Shown: positions 12,712 through 26,028, counted from the stretch's first letter. The stretch is 64,000 nt of DNA from Melampsora larici-populina 98AG31 (GCF_000204055.1 NW_006768769.1:580699-644698); one strand, 5' to 3'. The notes: a model not told the origin generated them from the sequence alone. Numbers and translations: made by a program.

Positions 12712-13737
12712 TCAAACTGGACTTTGCCGTACACCGGCAAGTCGATCTGTAACCTAAAATTCGTAAACCATACAACCATTTTTTTCGGTCAACCTTGTAC
12801 CCATCATCGCTTGCTGGGATTGTTTCAAAGACTCACTCCTCTGATGTAAGGTAAACTTAGAAACGTTCCTACCATAGGAACTTGCCGTAAGAATGAAAGA
12901 ACCACAGGAAAGAAATCTCTACAAAACAAAAATCGGAAATCATGAATCAGTTGCAAAGAAGCGTTACCAAAAAAGACAGAAAGACGAACTAACCCAAATA
13001 GATTCAGAAATCCTAAGTAGAGACCGAAAAAGAAGATCAAGGTATTAGATAGATTCACATTTATTTAGTTAAAAAAATCACACCAACCAAACATCTCAAT
13101 CAAGATCCCAAAGAAAGGATATTTAACGAAAACTCTAAAAAGAAAATATCAAGTCCATTTCAATCAGTTACTTTTCAGTGACTTTATTCAAAAAAATCTT
13201 TTTGATTCTAAAGGATAATCAATTGGAAAACTAACTAACAAAACGATCCCACCTAAAAAACATACAGTTCCACGAATCTTATTCCATCTTGCAAAAAAAT
13301 AATACGTTTTCCTAGGTCCAATCACCAAGGTGATTCCCGAAAGAAAAAGAACCTAAATTCTCTCCGTCCCACCCCCCCACACCACGACCAAGAAAAAACC
13401 AAATCAACCCATCAATTTTATATAAACTCATCATCAATTTAAAGATTTCTTTTTTGTTTTTTTGTTTTTTTTTGTTTTTTGTTTTTGATTTATCTACTTA
13501 CATTTCCTAATGCTAATAAAGGTCCATCAAAAAATAACATACTACCAAGTAACAAAAAAAAGAATCCAGCAGTCGTAAGTCCTACACCGATTTTTTGTCC
13601 ATCTGTTCTATTACCATCGGAAAAAGAAAAAAAATAAAAATAAAAAAAACAAAAAAACAAAAAAGATTCATGTTGTTTATCATTAGTACAGGGTTTCGTA
13701 TATATTTTTGGAGTTGAAAGATTTCTTACAGCCACAT
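12712..13737 (-). CDS. GOT1: Got1-like Golgi vesicle transport membrane protein
   Basis: Seven exons: 13737-13730 (8 bp), 13607-13502, 13352-13240, 13134-13088, 13012-12994 (19 bp), 12918-12837 and 12753-12712. They add up to 138 residues, the length of yeast Got1. The start MWLTDGQKIGVGLT closely resembles the yeast and animal N-termini. The RDFFPVVLSFLRQVP segment and the LAGVR..PV end are also family hallmarks. Four hydrophobic segments are visible. Got1 is a small Golgi/ER tetraspan protein that helps ER-Golgi transport and vesicle fusion. The first exon carries only ATGTGGCT, and its donor GTAAGA follows directly. All splice phases agree, and every exon is needed for the match to the family. 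Confidence 0.93.
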
Positions 13738-15113
13738 TCTTTTAAATTGGTTTGGGTTCTTGGGGTTCAAGGAGGTTTAATGATTCTTGATTCGGTTTGA
13801 TCGGTTCTTAAGGCTTGAGAAAGTGTAGTTCTAAGTTTGATTTCTTTAAATGATTCAGTGGTAAGCTTTGGTTTGAGTGGTTTTGAGGAGATGAGAAGTG
13901 TTGAAGTGATGCTGAGCTTGGTGGTGAATGAAAATTTAATCGTGAAGGATATATTGCTCGAGTTGATGACCTGATGACGACGATTTCTCAAAACTGCAGA
14001 TGTCAACTATCTGTCACGCTTCACTCTGCCAATTCAAGCCCTTGACACCTCTTTCTGAATCAGACTCTCGGTCTCTGATGGTGACATACGCGGGTCGGCT
14101 CATCGGGGCCACAGGATGAGAAAAACATCTTCGCATCTCTTCTTGCCTTCTTCTCTCTCACCCTGCTAGACAGCAAAGGCATGTTAGAATCATGTCCTTT
14201 GGGCTCATTTAAACCGCTTGAAAAATGGTCAAGAAGCAAACCCACAAATCACACAATACTCAGGGATACCTGAGCAATGGGTGGATCATTTCATTTTCTT
14301 ATTCATTTGAATAATTGAATTATTTCAATCTTTCTTATCAAAATCTCTTTGGTAAAAGAAAGAAACCACAACACAAAGAAAAAAATGTTCAAAGATTTCT
14401 CTAAAAAACACAATCCAATCTAATCCAATCCAAAAAAATCTTTGCAATGCTTATTTCTTTCCCTTTCATCTTTCCCCTTATTCTTCTCTTATTCTTCTTC
14501 CTTTTACATATATACAAAAAACATCAAAAGAAAGACATCAAAAGACCAATCAAAAAGTAAAACCAGCAAATTAAAAAAACAAGACCAAAAAGAAATCTAA
14601 AATCTAAAATTTTGTAATGTTTTTCTTTGGTGTTTGTTTAAATACTTACATCAGATCCAAGTGATTGTTAAAAAGAATAATAAACAGATAAATAAAATGA
14701 TCAAAATCGAAAAAACAAATCAAAAGAACCGTTCATTTTTCAAAAAGATTTGTAATGATAGAAAAAAAACGAAACAAATCAAAACGAAAATCATAAAACG
14801 TTTTATATAAAAAAAATATTAAACCAAGAAACCCATGATCATCTTCATCTGCTTCGAATCCGAGGATCAAGAATTAAAAAACCCCACCATACAGATCCAC
14901 CAATTGCTTTCCCTCACCAAAAAAAACAGAAAAAAAAGCAAAAAAAAGCAATTCAAAGGTCTACCGAAATATACAAAACACTCGAAAAGAAAAACCAGAG
15001 AAAAGAAGATGCAAGGTTTTACGTTTTTTCCCTCTTTAAAGCCTCTGTTCAAAGGATTCAATCACATAAACGTAAAATTCAAATTAAAAGATACACTCCT
15101 AATAAACTAAGAA
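13738..15113. other. Intergenic, very AT-rich; no gene seen
   Basis: Lies between the 5' end of GOT1 and the 3' end of the ankyrin-DIL gene. Long A and T tracts dominate. The open frames at 13767-14006 (minus) and 14835-15110 (plus) are low-complexity and not supported. Confidence 0.4.
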
Positions 15114-18100
15114 TCAATAAGTTTTCAATTTCCTATGTTTTTCCCTAAAAGTATCTAATCGATTCAAAACCTTACTATCAAGTACCGGAACGGCCAGCAC
15201 AGACTTCTTACATTCCCTAATCTTTTCCATTTCTTTTTCCTTCAAACTCTCTTCTGTTTCTTCTTCCATCTCTTCCATCTCTTCTTCTTCTTCTTCTTCG
15301 AATTCTAATGTCAACGAATTCTTAGGTTGTTCTTCATCGTATTCTAAAAACTGGAGTGTTCCAAACTTGGCTAATCTATTTAAACTTACAAGTGATTCAG
15401 TTAAAGTAGGTAATCCGAATGGTAACTAATCATAAATCCCATATCGATCATCAGTTCATAATCAATTCCACAACCTTTGAAAAAAACCAGCTTACCATAT
15501 ATCTAGAATCCAATAATTCACCTAAACATTCAGGAGAAGCAGGTGGAAGATAACTCTCGAATTGGCTTTCATCCATCAATCCTTCATCAATAGCTTTGAC
15601 CGCATTATCTTCAATCACTTCAGCTCTCACTAAACCTTCTAATCCATTATAGCCATTCCCATTACCTTGATGAGCTCCCATCATCTCTTCTTCTGCTTTT
15701 TCTCTTTCTTCTAATTCTTCTTTTCTACTTAACCTTTTCTTATCCCAATCTTGTTGTAATTTCACTAAATACGTTCTACCTTCTTCTGTCATCTTGGTTT
15801 CTTCAATCTCATATCTATAATCTTTTAATGATTTTAACATTTGTACTGGATTCAATGAACTCGGATTCAATTCATTAATCACGCAAATCAATTTATTCAT
15901 ATCTTGAACTTGTTCATTCGAAATCGATTGTAACCATTTCAACATCGAATTCAATGGTTTAAAGTATTCTTGAATCAATCGATTCGGTAATCGATTATGT
16001 CTTGACCATTCTTCAATCACATTCACATTCAATCTGATCTCCATAGCCTTCGATCTACATAAATATTTCCTTCTAGTGATGATTCGATTAAACAATTCAC
16101 ATCCTAACCAATAAAACAATTGTGAAAAGGCTTGAACGATCAAAGACGAATGTAACTCATACGATTGTAATACATAAAGCACAGACGAAAGTAAATCAGT
16201 AATCGCTCGTGGTCCAATCGATTGATTGTTGGGGTTAAGATGATTTGATTTTAATGGGGTCGTATTAGGTGATGAGACTTGATGAGAACTTGATCTTAAA
16301 TGAGTTGGAGTCTTGTTAGGTGTTTGTTGAGCAGATCCAGATGAAGGAGGTGAACGAGGTGAGCCGACCAAAAATGAACTCAAACTAGGTTTCAATGAAG
16401 TTTGTCGACTCCTTTTAACCGTCAAAGCTTTCACAAATCTCCATGATCCTTCTGGTTCGAATTCGACATGTTCAAATCCAGGTAAGGGTTGAAAATCTAA
16501 CATTGATGAATCTAAGACCTTATCTAATCTTCTTTCTGCATTTCTGATAACCAAAACAAAAATCAAATTAATTAAATCTTGTAAATGAACTTGAAATTCT
16601 TTGGAAACCGAATTCAAATGTGGTTCTCGTTTCAGATAATAAAGTAAAGTACAGCAATTGAATAACCAAAATGCAGAATTCGCCATACTATCCTCACGAG
16701 CCTATCAACTCGACCAGAAAACAAAATCTCGATCAATATCGAACCTTTTAGCACCAAATCTCTGTGTTGTCTGTTTGCTTACCAAGACCACATCTTCAAT
16801 CTGATCCAATGCACCCAAGATCAATTCTTCAAGTAAATCTTCCGTACCGAAATGAGCAGCAAATCTTGCACAAAGAAAGATCACATTCGAAGGTACAAAC
16901 CGATGATTTCTTGATCTTTTGGGTTCCATCGAACTGATCACTGCATCAAATATGATCGGTAATTCATCAATCGAACAAACTAACATTTGATCCGGTAAAC
17001 ATTGATCCCAATCGAACTCTTCTGATCTTTGTTCTTGTTCCCATGCTTCAATGGAATTTGAGTTTTGTAAATTGTTAAGATGATGTGAAGTATGAGAACT
17101 TAGAGTTGATAAAAATAATGAAGATGAGTTGAGATGACTAGCAGGTTCATTGTCTGTTGAAGTTGAAGGAAATCCAAATAAATTAAAATTAAGATCTAAT
17201 GTTTTAGCCGCCAAGCTTGCAAGTTCACGTAATTGATTAGATTGTGATTGATGAGCTTGAAGTTGAGCTTGACGTGCAGCAGAAGGAGGACGTGGGGATT
17301 TCATGGAAGCCAAAGATGGAGGTCTAGAAGATCTACTCGGATTAGATTGTTGATCTTGAGATTTGAGTAAGGCATCAGCTTTAGCTTCTTCTGCCATTCT
17401 TAAGATATGACGAATATCATCACCCTCGGGTCCTCTTTTAGCCAAATCATAGGGTCTTAATCCTCGAAACCTTCTGGTTCGTTTTGAAGGTGTATCAGTA
17501 GGAGTAGTAGGACAGGATGGTTGATCTTCACAATAACTAAGTGAATCAGAAGCTAAAGTGGAAAACGAACTTGCAGATAAACGTGAATGAGTTGAGATTG
17601 AAGAAGATTGACAAGATGAAGGAGGCATGGATGATTCAGAATAAGAAACTAAATTGGTAGTTGCCCCATGATTGAGTAAATAAGATACGATTGTAAAATC
17701 ACCATTCCGAGCAGCCCAATGAAGTGCAGTCCAACCGACTAGAAAACCCATTGAAGCAAATCAAGTTAGTATATTAAACTCTGAATCCGAGAATTGAGAG
17801 ATGATTTAATGAACCTGAATCTCTAGAATCGACTACATTACCACCTATACCATCTACTATAGCACGTACAGCTTCAGGATGACCAAAAGCCGCGGCTAGA
17901 ATGATAGGAGGAGTTCCATCTTGATCGGTTAAATTTAAATTTAAATATTTTCTTGGTTCACCGGGTTTTAAGATCGAATGAGTGAGATTAGAAGTAGATT
18001 GGTTTGAAAGATTGTGTCTTGGATGACGAGTGAGATGATTAGGAATTGAAGTTAAATGATGATGATCGTGATCTTTTGATAATAACCATTCGATTAGATC

Positions 18101-18352
18101 ACTATCACCTGAACTAGCAGCCGAAAGGTAAGCTGAATTGAAGACTTCTTTGACTTGATTTTCTTGAATCGAATGAAGATGAATCGAATGAACCAGATTA
18201 GATAGATTGATAGGAGTAGGAGCCAATGCAATCAAAGGATCAATGTAAGAAGGATCTGGAATCAAACTTGAGTTTTGATGATTTGATGATGATGATAGTT
18301 CTTGTGATGGTTTTTTTGGTGATTGATGATTGATTGTTTGATCTTCAGTCAT
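15114..18352 (-). CDS. Ankyrin-repeat and DIL (dilute) domain protein
   Basis: Four exons (18352-17815, 17738-16783, 16701-15496, 15425-15114) in continuous phase give 1003 residues. After a disordered N-terminus, ankyrin repeats occupy roughly residues 60-215: NSAYLSAASSGDSDLIEWLL, then DGTPPIILAAAFGHPEAVRA, then GWTALHWAARNGDFTIVSYL, the last spanning the exon 1/2 junction. A long Ser/Pro-rich linker follows. The exon 3 region from FWLFNCCTLLYYL through RAITDLLSSVLYVLQSYELH and LFNRIITRRKYLCRSKAMEI to the NELNPSSLNPVQML segment is a DIL domain, the fold of the myosin V cargo-binding tail. The C-terminus has an acidic Glu run. Fungal ankyrin-DIL proteins lack a motor, so a cargo or membrane adaptor role is likely; the partner is unknown. 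Confidence 0.9.
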
Positions 18353-18682
18353 GTCTGATTGTTTTAATGTTTGATAGTTTGATGGTTTGATTGGATGGAT
18401 GGATGGATGGTAATGTTGTTGTTTGACGGTTTGAAGTTGGAAATTGAAATTGGCTCAAGCTTTACCCTAAATCCAAATCACGTCAAATACCCGAATGAAA
18501 AAAACCCGGACGAACCCATTTGAATCTTCACATCTTTCAAACGGGTATCTTGCTCATCAAGCGCACTTTATAAAGTACTTGCAGTCTGAGGAAGATTGTA
18601 ATTTAAAGTTGTTTTTGGATGAAAAGTGATTGATCAATCAATCTTGTTGTAAATCAAACATCAGAGAAACAGTTTTCCATGT

Positions 18683-20085
18683 TTACTTTGAGGTTGAGCC
18701 TTGTGATTGAGAAGTCTCAATGTCAGGTATAAAGTAACACAAATCCATTGCTTCCATATCAGTTGGCTCCATATTTCTGTGTATGAGCTCTAACATTATT
18801 TGGATGCAGGCTATGGCTTGCTTCATGTTCATTTCCTCAATGGCAATTTTTTGCTTTCTGGCCAATTCTTTTTCTCAATTAGAAGCCATCATTTTGGACA
18901 GCAGATCATCAATTTTTGTGGTGATGTTCTCTTGAATTTGTGCAGCACATTCTTCACTCTCAGCTTCTTCTTCTTTAGTACCTAGATGTTTGATTATAGA
19001 GTTGATACCTAAAAGATCTTGAGGTGAATCTGGAACAACAAGTGTATCTTTACTACTGACTCAACTGTATTTCCCAGACAGATTTGCAAGAAAAGCACTA
19101 GGGGTGTGGTCTTCAATAGCTGGCTTGTTATTCAATGGTTTTTGGAAAAGTATTTTGAGACCTTCCAATGGTGTATTCAGAGTTTGAGATGTGCAAGTTG
19201 GTGAAAGAAGTTGAGGCTGAGCAATTAAGAGAGGTTGAGGTCTGAACTGGATCACCTAACAAGTCCCTTGCCACCAATGTCATGGATTGAGGTCCTGATC
19301 CTACCCTGAAGGCTACCCTGACTATCATATTTCTTGTTCCCTCCTCCTGGTTTCTTAGCTAATTTGAATGCTTCAATGATGTCTTTTGAGACTGTAAATC
19401 CAAACATTTGACCCACCATGTTTGCCCTCCCCAGTTGATTTGGTCAAGTCATTAGAGCAGCTTTGAACCACCCTCCAAGTGTCTTAATCTACGTAATAAA
19501 TTGATGAGTTAAAGAAGAAAACTACTTCAACACTACATCAAAACAAGACTCACCTTCCTTAAGCACACTTGACCTGGTCTGCTCAAATATTTCTTGCTTG
19601 CAAGAAACTCTCCCACCTCCTTGAAATGCACAACCAGCTTTTGTGTGCACCAAACATTGTGGTTTTTATATACACTGTACCATTCACCATCATTACTTTG
19701 AGGTATAATTTTTTTTGGTCAAATTCTAAGTCTTTGTTCTTGCCAACTTGAGTTTGAGCTTCATTTTGATTTTCACAACCAGAATCAGGCTGAAATGGAC
19801 AAAGAGATTTCGAGATTCTGGGACTTCTTCCTTTAGAGGTTATTCTTGTGGCTTCTTAGGGGGGTTAGGAGTGGCCATAGGAGGCGTAGGTTGGTTGGTT
19901 GATAGTGGTGTCAGATAAGAATATGGCCAGATGGATTTGGTGGAGGCGCAACAAGTTTGCTGGGAGGAAAGGGTTGGGACTGTAAAAGCTGTCGAGGGTA
20001 AAGTTGCCTGAGTTCCGCCAGTATTTGTTTCAATAGCAAGTGTTTGCACAAAGTTCGTTGAGTTGGTTGAAGTTAATGTGGGCAT
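18683..20085 (-). pseudogene. Decayed multi-exon gene, probably repeat-family or transposon-derived
   Basis: The minus strand keeps long stretches of protein-like sequence interrupted by stops. A Thr/Ser/Pro-rich start lies at 20085-19840. A segment near 19680-19555 reads EWYSVYKNHNVWC then GEFLASKKYLSRPGQVCLRK and ends at a GTGAGT donor. A further segment follows (LGGWFKAALMT, stop, PNQLGRANMVGQM). The tail from about 19255 to 18683 stays in one frame with only two stops, at about 19060 and 18866, and includes a coiled-coil-like ARKQKIAIEEMNMKQ segment. I do not recognise the family. Rust genomes carry many such multicopy proteins, and a transposon-associated DNA-binding protein is one possibility. 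Confidence 0.45.
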
Positions 20086-20442
20086 AGTTTGAGAGGCGAT
20101 TGGGACACATGGAGGTGGTCAGGTTATTTGAAGTAGGCAAACTTTGGAGTTGTAAATTGAGAATGATCAGTAGTTGAAAGGTACATCAACTGATCATCAA
20201 GTAGTATACCAATCATAGTGCTTATGTAATCCAAATTATTCAATTCCAATGCTTCATCCAAATCCATCTTTCAACTTCTCAATCAAACTGAAGTTCTCCT
20301 CATCAGATTCATCATTTGGATATCCATTCTCAATCTTTAACACATTCCATCATCAAAACACAAAATACACATAATACACATTCATGAACCATCAAGTGTT
20401 TAATAAAGAAACCTATCTACATTCATCTCCATCATCATCTTC

Positions 20443-22539
20443 TCATTCAATACAATCATCATAGTCAACTTCATGATTCATCTGCACACTACCTTCTACT
20501 ACGATCGGACTACCAGGTACGGATTCCAATACAAGTGGGGGTGGTCTAGACCCATGACCATGATGATGTTGATGATGATGTGCTTGTTGATGATTCGTTC
20601 CATGTCCTCCTTTCAAATACCTTAATCTAGAAAGCCCACCGCCACCACCGCCTATACTTTTATCTGAATCAGTACTACCTGCTCGATTACGATGATCTGT
20701 ATATCCATTCGGTGGATTCGGATTACTCAGATTCCCAATCAGATTTCCCGAACTTCTTCTAGATCTAAGACTAGGACTTGGTCCACTTCCACTTCGTTCA
20801 TTCACTCCTGAAAGTTGTAATGGCAATAACCTATTACTCAGATTCGTCATGCCCGTCATCGTAGGTGATTCAGATCTAAATTGAGTGGTCAGATTAGGTG
20901 AAGGGGCTCCCATTCCTGTACTACTACTTGTTAATGACGTTCCAGTCGATCCACTACGTGTTCTGAAATCTTGAATCGCTTCTAAATCTTTACAAATCAA
21001 ATGTGAGACGGTTTTGGCTGTGAATGAACTGGTGGGACTACTAAGCGGTTTCGAATATGATTTCTTACTACTACTAGCAGCTGTAGTCGTCACCATCGAG
21101 TTAGGAGAAGGTGGAATACGTGAATTCGAAAGTGGAATGACTTGTGGCATACTGATCGATCGGTTCGGTCCTGATAACGAAACACCAAGTCCAGAGAGAG
21201 TTTCATCTGTTCTGATCGGAGCTGGTGGTCTTGATCTAAAGGTACTGGTCGAAGGACTTCCAGACCGTTCGACCGAATTACCGGCTGCAATCACCGCTGC
21301 TGCTGTGGCTGTACGTTTGGCTCGTTCTTTTTCTCGATCTCGTTGTCTAGATCTTTGTTCAGATTTTTTCGATTCGAAATGAGATCTAGCTGATTCTTGT
21401 AAAGCAGATTGAATCGAAAACCTATATACATATCCTCCGCCCCCCACCAACACAAAAAAAATCAAAAGTTTAAGTCAATTCAAAATATCAAATTAGAAAT
21501 GATCAAGAAACCGTATCGAACTAACGAAAATGCATAATCTGAAGCTGTAAATGTACTATTGTTCTTAGCCCAAAATGGACAACCTCGATCAATGAGTAAT
21601 AAAACGATTTTAAGATGACCCCAACCTGCAGCACTAATTCAATCATTAATGCTTAGAAAAGCACACAGACACACACACCCAAGGGATGCTAAAAAAGAAA
21701 ATCGTAAGTTTCTCAAAAGAAAGACTGACTAATGTAAACATGTATTCCCTTCATTATCTGTTAGTTCCACATCCGCATGTAGGTCTAATAAGAGCTATCC
21801 AAGCGAAAAGATTTGATCATTAGAATTTTTTTGGTCAAGATTTGGAAAGAAATTTGATTGACTTACTGAAACTGTCGTTTCGTGTCCTTTTTGAGAAGCC
21901 ACATGTAAAGCTGTCATACCCTCTGAGTTGGCCCAATCCAAAACAAATCTAATGATCATGAATCAGAAAAAGTCTCCTGTTAAAAATCAATCTTATAAAG
22001 ACTTACGGGTAATGAGAATGATAAAGAGTAATAATATCAGTAGAACCTCTTGATGCAGCCAAATGAATCACCGTATTATTCTCAGGATCCTACCGAAAAA
22101 AAAAACAGTTCAGTGTCCTTAACCAATCCAAAAGAAAAGAAAAAAACTTGAAACAAAACTTACCCTACTTACTGCATCTGATTCAACATGATATTCTTCA
22201 ATTAACATTCTACACATTTCAACATCACCTACTTCAGCTCCAACAATCAAACTAGTTTTTCTGGTCACTGGATCCGGTTGACTTGGATCTAATGGACTTC
22301 CATCTGAATTAATAGCTGTATTTAAAAGTCTTCTAACCAAGTTCACACTTGAAGTTTGAATGGCTTTTTCTAATCTGTCATAAACAAAACAGATGGTAAG
22401 TTTCATTTTGTTTTTTGTTTTTGTTTGATGGGAAGTATAGAATCTTGATGGTTTACCTGGCAGAGGGTGATCGTTCGTCTTGAAATGGTGGTGGTTCTTG
22501 ATGAGTATGTCTTCTTTTTGATGAACTTGAAGTTGACAT
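20443..22539 (-). CDS. Ankyrin-repeat protein, candidate TORC2 subunit Avo2-like
   Basis: Seven exons (22539-22457, 22374-22173 or 22164, 22089-22007, 21948-21867, 21794-21730, 21633-21526, 21421-20443) give 533 or 536 residues. Two in-frame donors nine bases apart end exon 2. The start was chosen because exon 1 (STSSSSKRRHTHQEPPP) joins in phase to RLEKAIQ. About five ankyrin repeats fill the first 200 residues (LIVGAEVGDVEMCRMLIEEY; NNTVIHLAASRGSTDIITLY; GMTALHVASQKGHETTVSLL; GNTCLHYAAGWGHLKIVLLL). A FSIQSALQESARSHFE helix follows, and then a long Ser/Pro/Arg-rich tail ending in an acidic YDDCIE. Ankyrin repeats at the N-terminus with a Ser-rich tail match yeast Avo2, but that tie is architectural only. 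Confidence 0.85.
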
Positions 22540-22756
22540 GATGATAGTTGATTTCTTGTCTGATTCCGATGTTTATGACGCGAGAGTGTTGAATCCATGA
22601 ATTGAAATTGTGTCATAGTAATATGTACTACTTGATATAAGCATATCCTTATACATAACCATCCCAATCGAAACCAAAAAAAAAGTTTAAAAAACATATC
22701 AGACCACTTTTGACACTTTTCAACCTTCAAACTTATCGAAAAGATTATAAAACATC
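22540..22756. promoter_or_regulatory. Shared divergent promoter of the ankyrin gene and RRP15
   Basis: Only 217 bp separate the two divergent start codons, so both genes must use this interval for transcription starts. No TATA box or named site is clear in it. Confidence 0.55.
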
Positions 22757-23909
22757 ATGACTTTAATCGCTTCATCAAGTAAACCTCACCAACCAAAGAA
22801 ATCAAGAAAAGAAGAAGACAAAGAAAGTTCACATTCCAATTCAAATTCAAGTTCAGATCAAGAAGATGACAACTCAGGATCAGGATCAGAAGATGATGAA
22901 ATCAGTACAGATGAAGAAGGAGATGAAGATGAAATCAAAACGTTGAATAGAAACAAACATGGAAACCAAACTCATCGGAAACTAGTTTGTGAAGAAGAAG
23001 ATCGATCAGATCAAAGTGATGAAACTTCAAATCATATCTCTCAAACTACAAAAAGTAATTGTCCAAAACACTTCCTTCGAATCTTTCATCCAACATAACC
23101 TTCCATTTTAATGTTGATTTTGGTTTTCTGAAAACAGAACGTAAAAGAAGAGCCACTTCACCTACTACTTTTGGAACGATCCTATCCCAAGCCATCGAAT
23201 CATCCAAAACATCAAATGCACATGGCCCAGCCACCTCACTAACCCAATCCTCAAGAGCCGCCCTAAAACAAGCCAAAAAAGATTCACTCCTAGAATCCAA
23301 TCGAAAAAGAACGGCCTCTAAACGTCACGAGTTACAAGAAAGAGGTCATATCAAAGATGTCATAGGAGGATGGACACCTAGACCAGCCTTACCGTTTTCA
23401 GAATGGTTAGTCGGCAGAAAAGGTATCGAAATCGAAATGGTCGGTGGAGTAGGGCACGAGAAAGTCTTGCGAAGGTTGGCTCAAACAGGTGTGGTGAAAC
23501 TGTTTAATGCGATCAGAGCTGCACAAAACGTTGTGGAAGATGAAGCCGGTCAACCGTTTGCTCCGGTCTCACTTAGTGGAGCTCAGAAACGTAAATTGAA
23601 TAAATTGGCGGGGTCTAAGCCTTTAGAGAAATCGGTGGAGCATGAAAAGGAGGAGAAGGATCAGACGAATGAAGGTTTGGTTAGTAAGACTAAATCCAAT
23701 GTACTTGGTAGTAGAGGAAAAGAACAAGCATGTAAGTGGTTTCACATCTTTGTTGAAATGTATTGTTTTTTTTTGCTTTTGGAACAAAGGTGAATCCTTG
23801 TGTGAAATTGATTTGAACTTGTTTTGACGATTGAAATTTAGTGTCGAATCTATCGAAGATTTCGTTTTTAGAATTAATTAAATCTAGTGGAATGAAGAAA
23901 CCGATATGA
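22757..23909 (+). CDS. RRP15: Ribosomal RNA-processing protein 15
   Basis: Three exons (22757-23054, 23138-23731, 23842-23909) give 319 residues in phase. The N-terminus (about residues 5-95) is a Ser/Asp/Glu-rich acidic tract. The Rrp15 domain follows: basic KRKRRATSPTTFGTILSQAIE across intron 1, a basic Ala/Lys/Arg stretch (ALKQAKKDS, NRKRTASKRHEL), then the hallmark RLAQTGVVKLFNAIRAAQ helix. Exon 3 adds SNLSKISFLELIKSSG. Rrp15 is a nucleolar pre-60S assembly factor needed for 27S pre-rRNA processing. The protein is slightly longer than the yeast one because of the acidic tract. It shares a promoter with the minus-strand ankyrin gene. Confidence 0.88.
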
Positions 23910-25874
23910 TTGAATGAAAAAGGAAAAAACACAATCGAGAGTTGATATTTGATATTTCAAGGATGATTTGTTGGTTTGATTCTTTTTTATGACAAGTTTT
24001 CTTTTATTGGATTCAAATTATTCTCTCGAATTGGAACCCATGAATTGATGAATTGAAAATCTAATTGGAGTGATTATAAAACCCTATAGAATACAAAGTT
24101 GTATGAACATCCAAGCCTTGTGTTATAAGATATGAAGCTCGAAATGGTATGTCAAAAGACGAACATCTCAGTCTTGCTTCTGTTCTCTAACTTTACACGC
24201 AACTCCGATCTTCCAGTTCGGGTTGGTAGAGAGCACTACACCCCATCAAATTCTACCAACACCTAACCTGGAACAGTGATGTGCGCCAAGTTCACTCTTG
24301 TTTCGGACGGATAAAACTTTTGGTCACTTTGCAAGTCAACTGAGACCCAGATTGATCTTGATCATCATTACAAAGTTTACCAATTTCTTGATTCTCCTGC
24401 TGCCTCGAAATGCAAAAATGTAAACAGAGATTGACCCTCTCCCCTGCAGAGGGCCCTCCAACGCATCATCTGTGCTGTGCTGAAGTGTTGATATATGCAA
24501 AGGATCTGTTTGCTATTGCCAAGACATTAGTTTTGATTTACCCGGATGGTTTGTGTGTTATTTACTCATTTTATAAATCGGTTATGTGGGGTCTTGAAAT
24601 ATGGAAGTTGAGTAAATTCAATAGTTTTTTTGATAAATAAACAGATCAATATAGACACTCGTTGCGAATCAATAGCGGATGATCTAAAGTGTGAAATTCT
24701 TGAAGTGATCACTGTGATTACCAGGTGTTTGGTTGTATCAACTTTTTTGGCAAATGGAAGTGTGATATGTACATCATACGTATTTCTTAGGAATGTAAAA
24801 CATGATGAAGTTTTTTATCACACTATTACTGTGAATTATACTCTCTCTATTATTAATAATATCCCTGAGGTGAAAATTTGAAAATACTCAATGATTTGAT
24901 CTATCCACCAAATCTCACTTGGCAAGCATGGTTCATCATGATTTGATGAGGTTAGATTGGTTTTAACCACTGCATGCTTTTTTATGTACACACAAACGGT
25001 CAAAGTCAAAAATGATTTGTTTTTTTTATAAAGTTTGGATGAACGCTTGAAAGTCCATTGATGATGATGTCATTTGGAAGGAACCGGAAGGAGAACTTGG
25101 CAAGAATCATAAAAACAAACTTGCGCATTGTTTAGATTCAGATTCATATTTCAGGTAAACACAAGATTACAGATGAGCTCATTGGAAGTACATAAACAAC
25201 TTGTGCTATAACATAATATCATTTTGAAGTCTATCGCAGCAGGTCCTGAGGATGGCAATAAAGAATGAACTATATATTACTTGAGGCAGGATGACCGTGA
25301 TGAGAAGTGAAGTTGAGAAAGTTAAACTGATTGGCTTGAGCAGGTTGTTAGCAAGTTGGATGGAAAAGTCGTTGATTGGAGATCATAAAACGATTCACAA
25401 CCTTCAGGATATCATGACTTTCAACTTATAAATATTACAGAGTTTAAGCATTCCTGCTATCTACAACCTTTGAAATGAACTTGCATGAAAAGACATGGCT
25501 TCTTGGCAAGACAATCTGGATCTTCCTCAAGGGTATCTCATGGTCAATTGAGCTGATGATCCCTATTTCCCCGCATTGCTTTAGTGAAACGCTTTGATAT
25601 GAGAATGATTTGGGGATTTGCAGCTAAACGACTTTATTCGATCAACCGATCAATTGGTACTATGTACCTAATACCTCCAAGACCCCTTATCAAGTAAATA
25701 AATCAGTAGTCAGACTCAGTACCCCTTATCTACTAATATATTACTCTTGAACCCCTCAATTTTAAGTTTCTTTCTTTCTTTCTGAAATTAAATATTCACT
25801 TGATTACCTATAAGAATCTACTTCACTTCATCCTACAATAGTTCTTACATAGCTTTATCCGATTATCAACTTCA

Positions 25875-25911
<37 letters not shown>

Positions 25912-26028
25912 CTAAACAAGTTGATCAATTCTCTTATTCGTTAACTATAGTTGCTTTCAAAGTATACTACTACTTCTTTAACCCTCAATCAAACTGTCTA
26001 CCTCAATCTACACTTACTTCATCTCAAT
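23910..26028. other. Intergenic, no gene seen
   Basis: About 2.1 kb without supported coding sequence. The last 150 bp, next to the amine oxidase start, contain the GATT microsatellite and are probably leader or promoter. Confidence 0.4.
25875..25911. repeat. (GATT)n microsatellite
   Basis: About nine uninterrupted GATT units lie roughly 120 bp upstream of the amine oxidase ATG. Length variation here could affect the leader or promoter. Confidence 0.9.

Noticed and set aside
14835..15110. 91-residue Lys-rich open frame on the plus strand
   Set aside because: Low-complexity A-rich composition in the 3' flank of a minus-strand gene; no splice or domain support.
24200..24260. Possible tRNA (GGTTGGTAGAGAGCAC word)
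   Set aside because: No T-arm GTTCRANYC box or acceptor stem at the right spacing.
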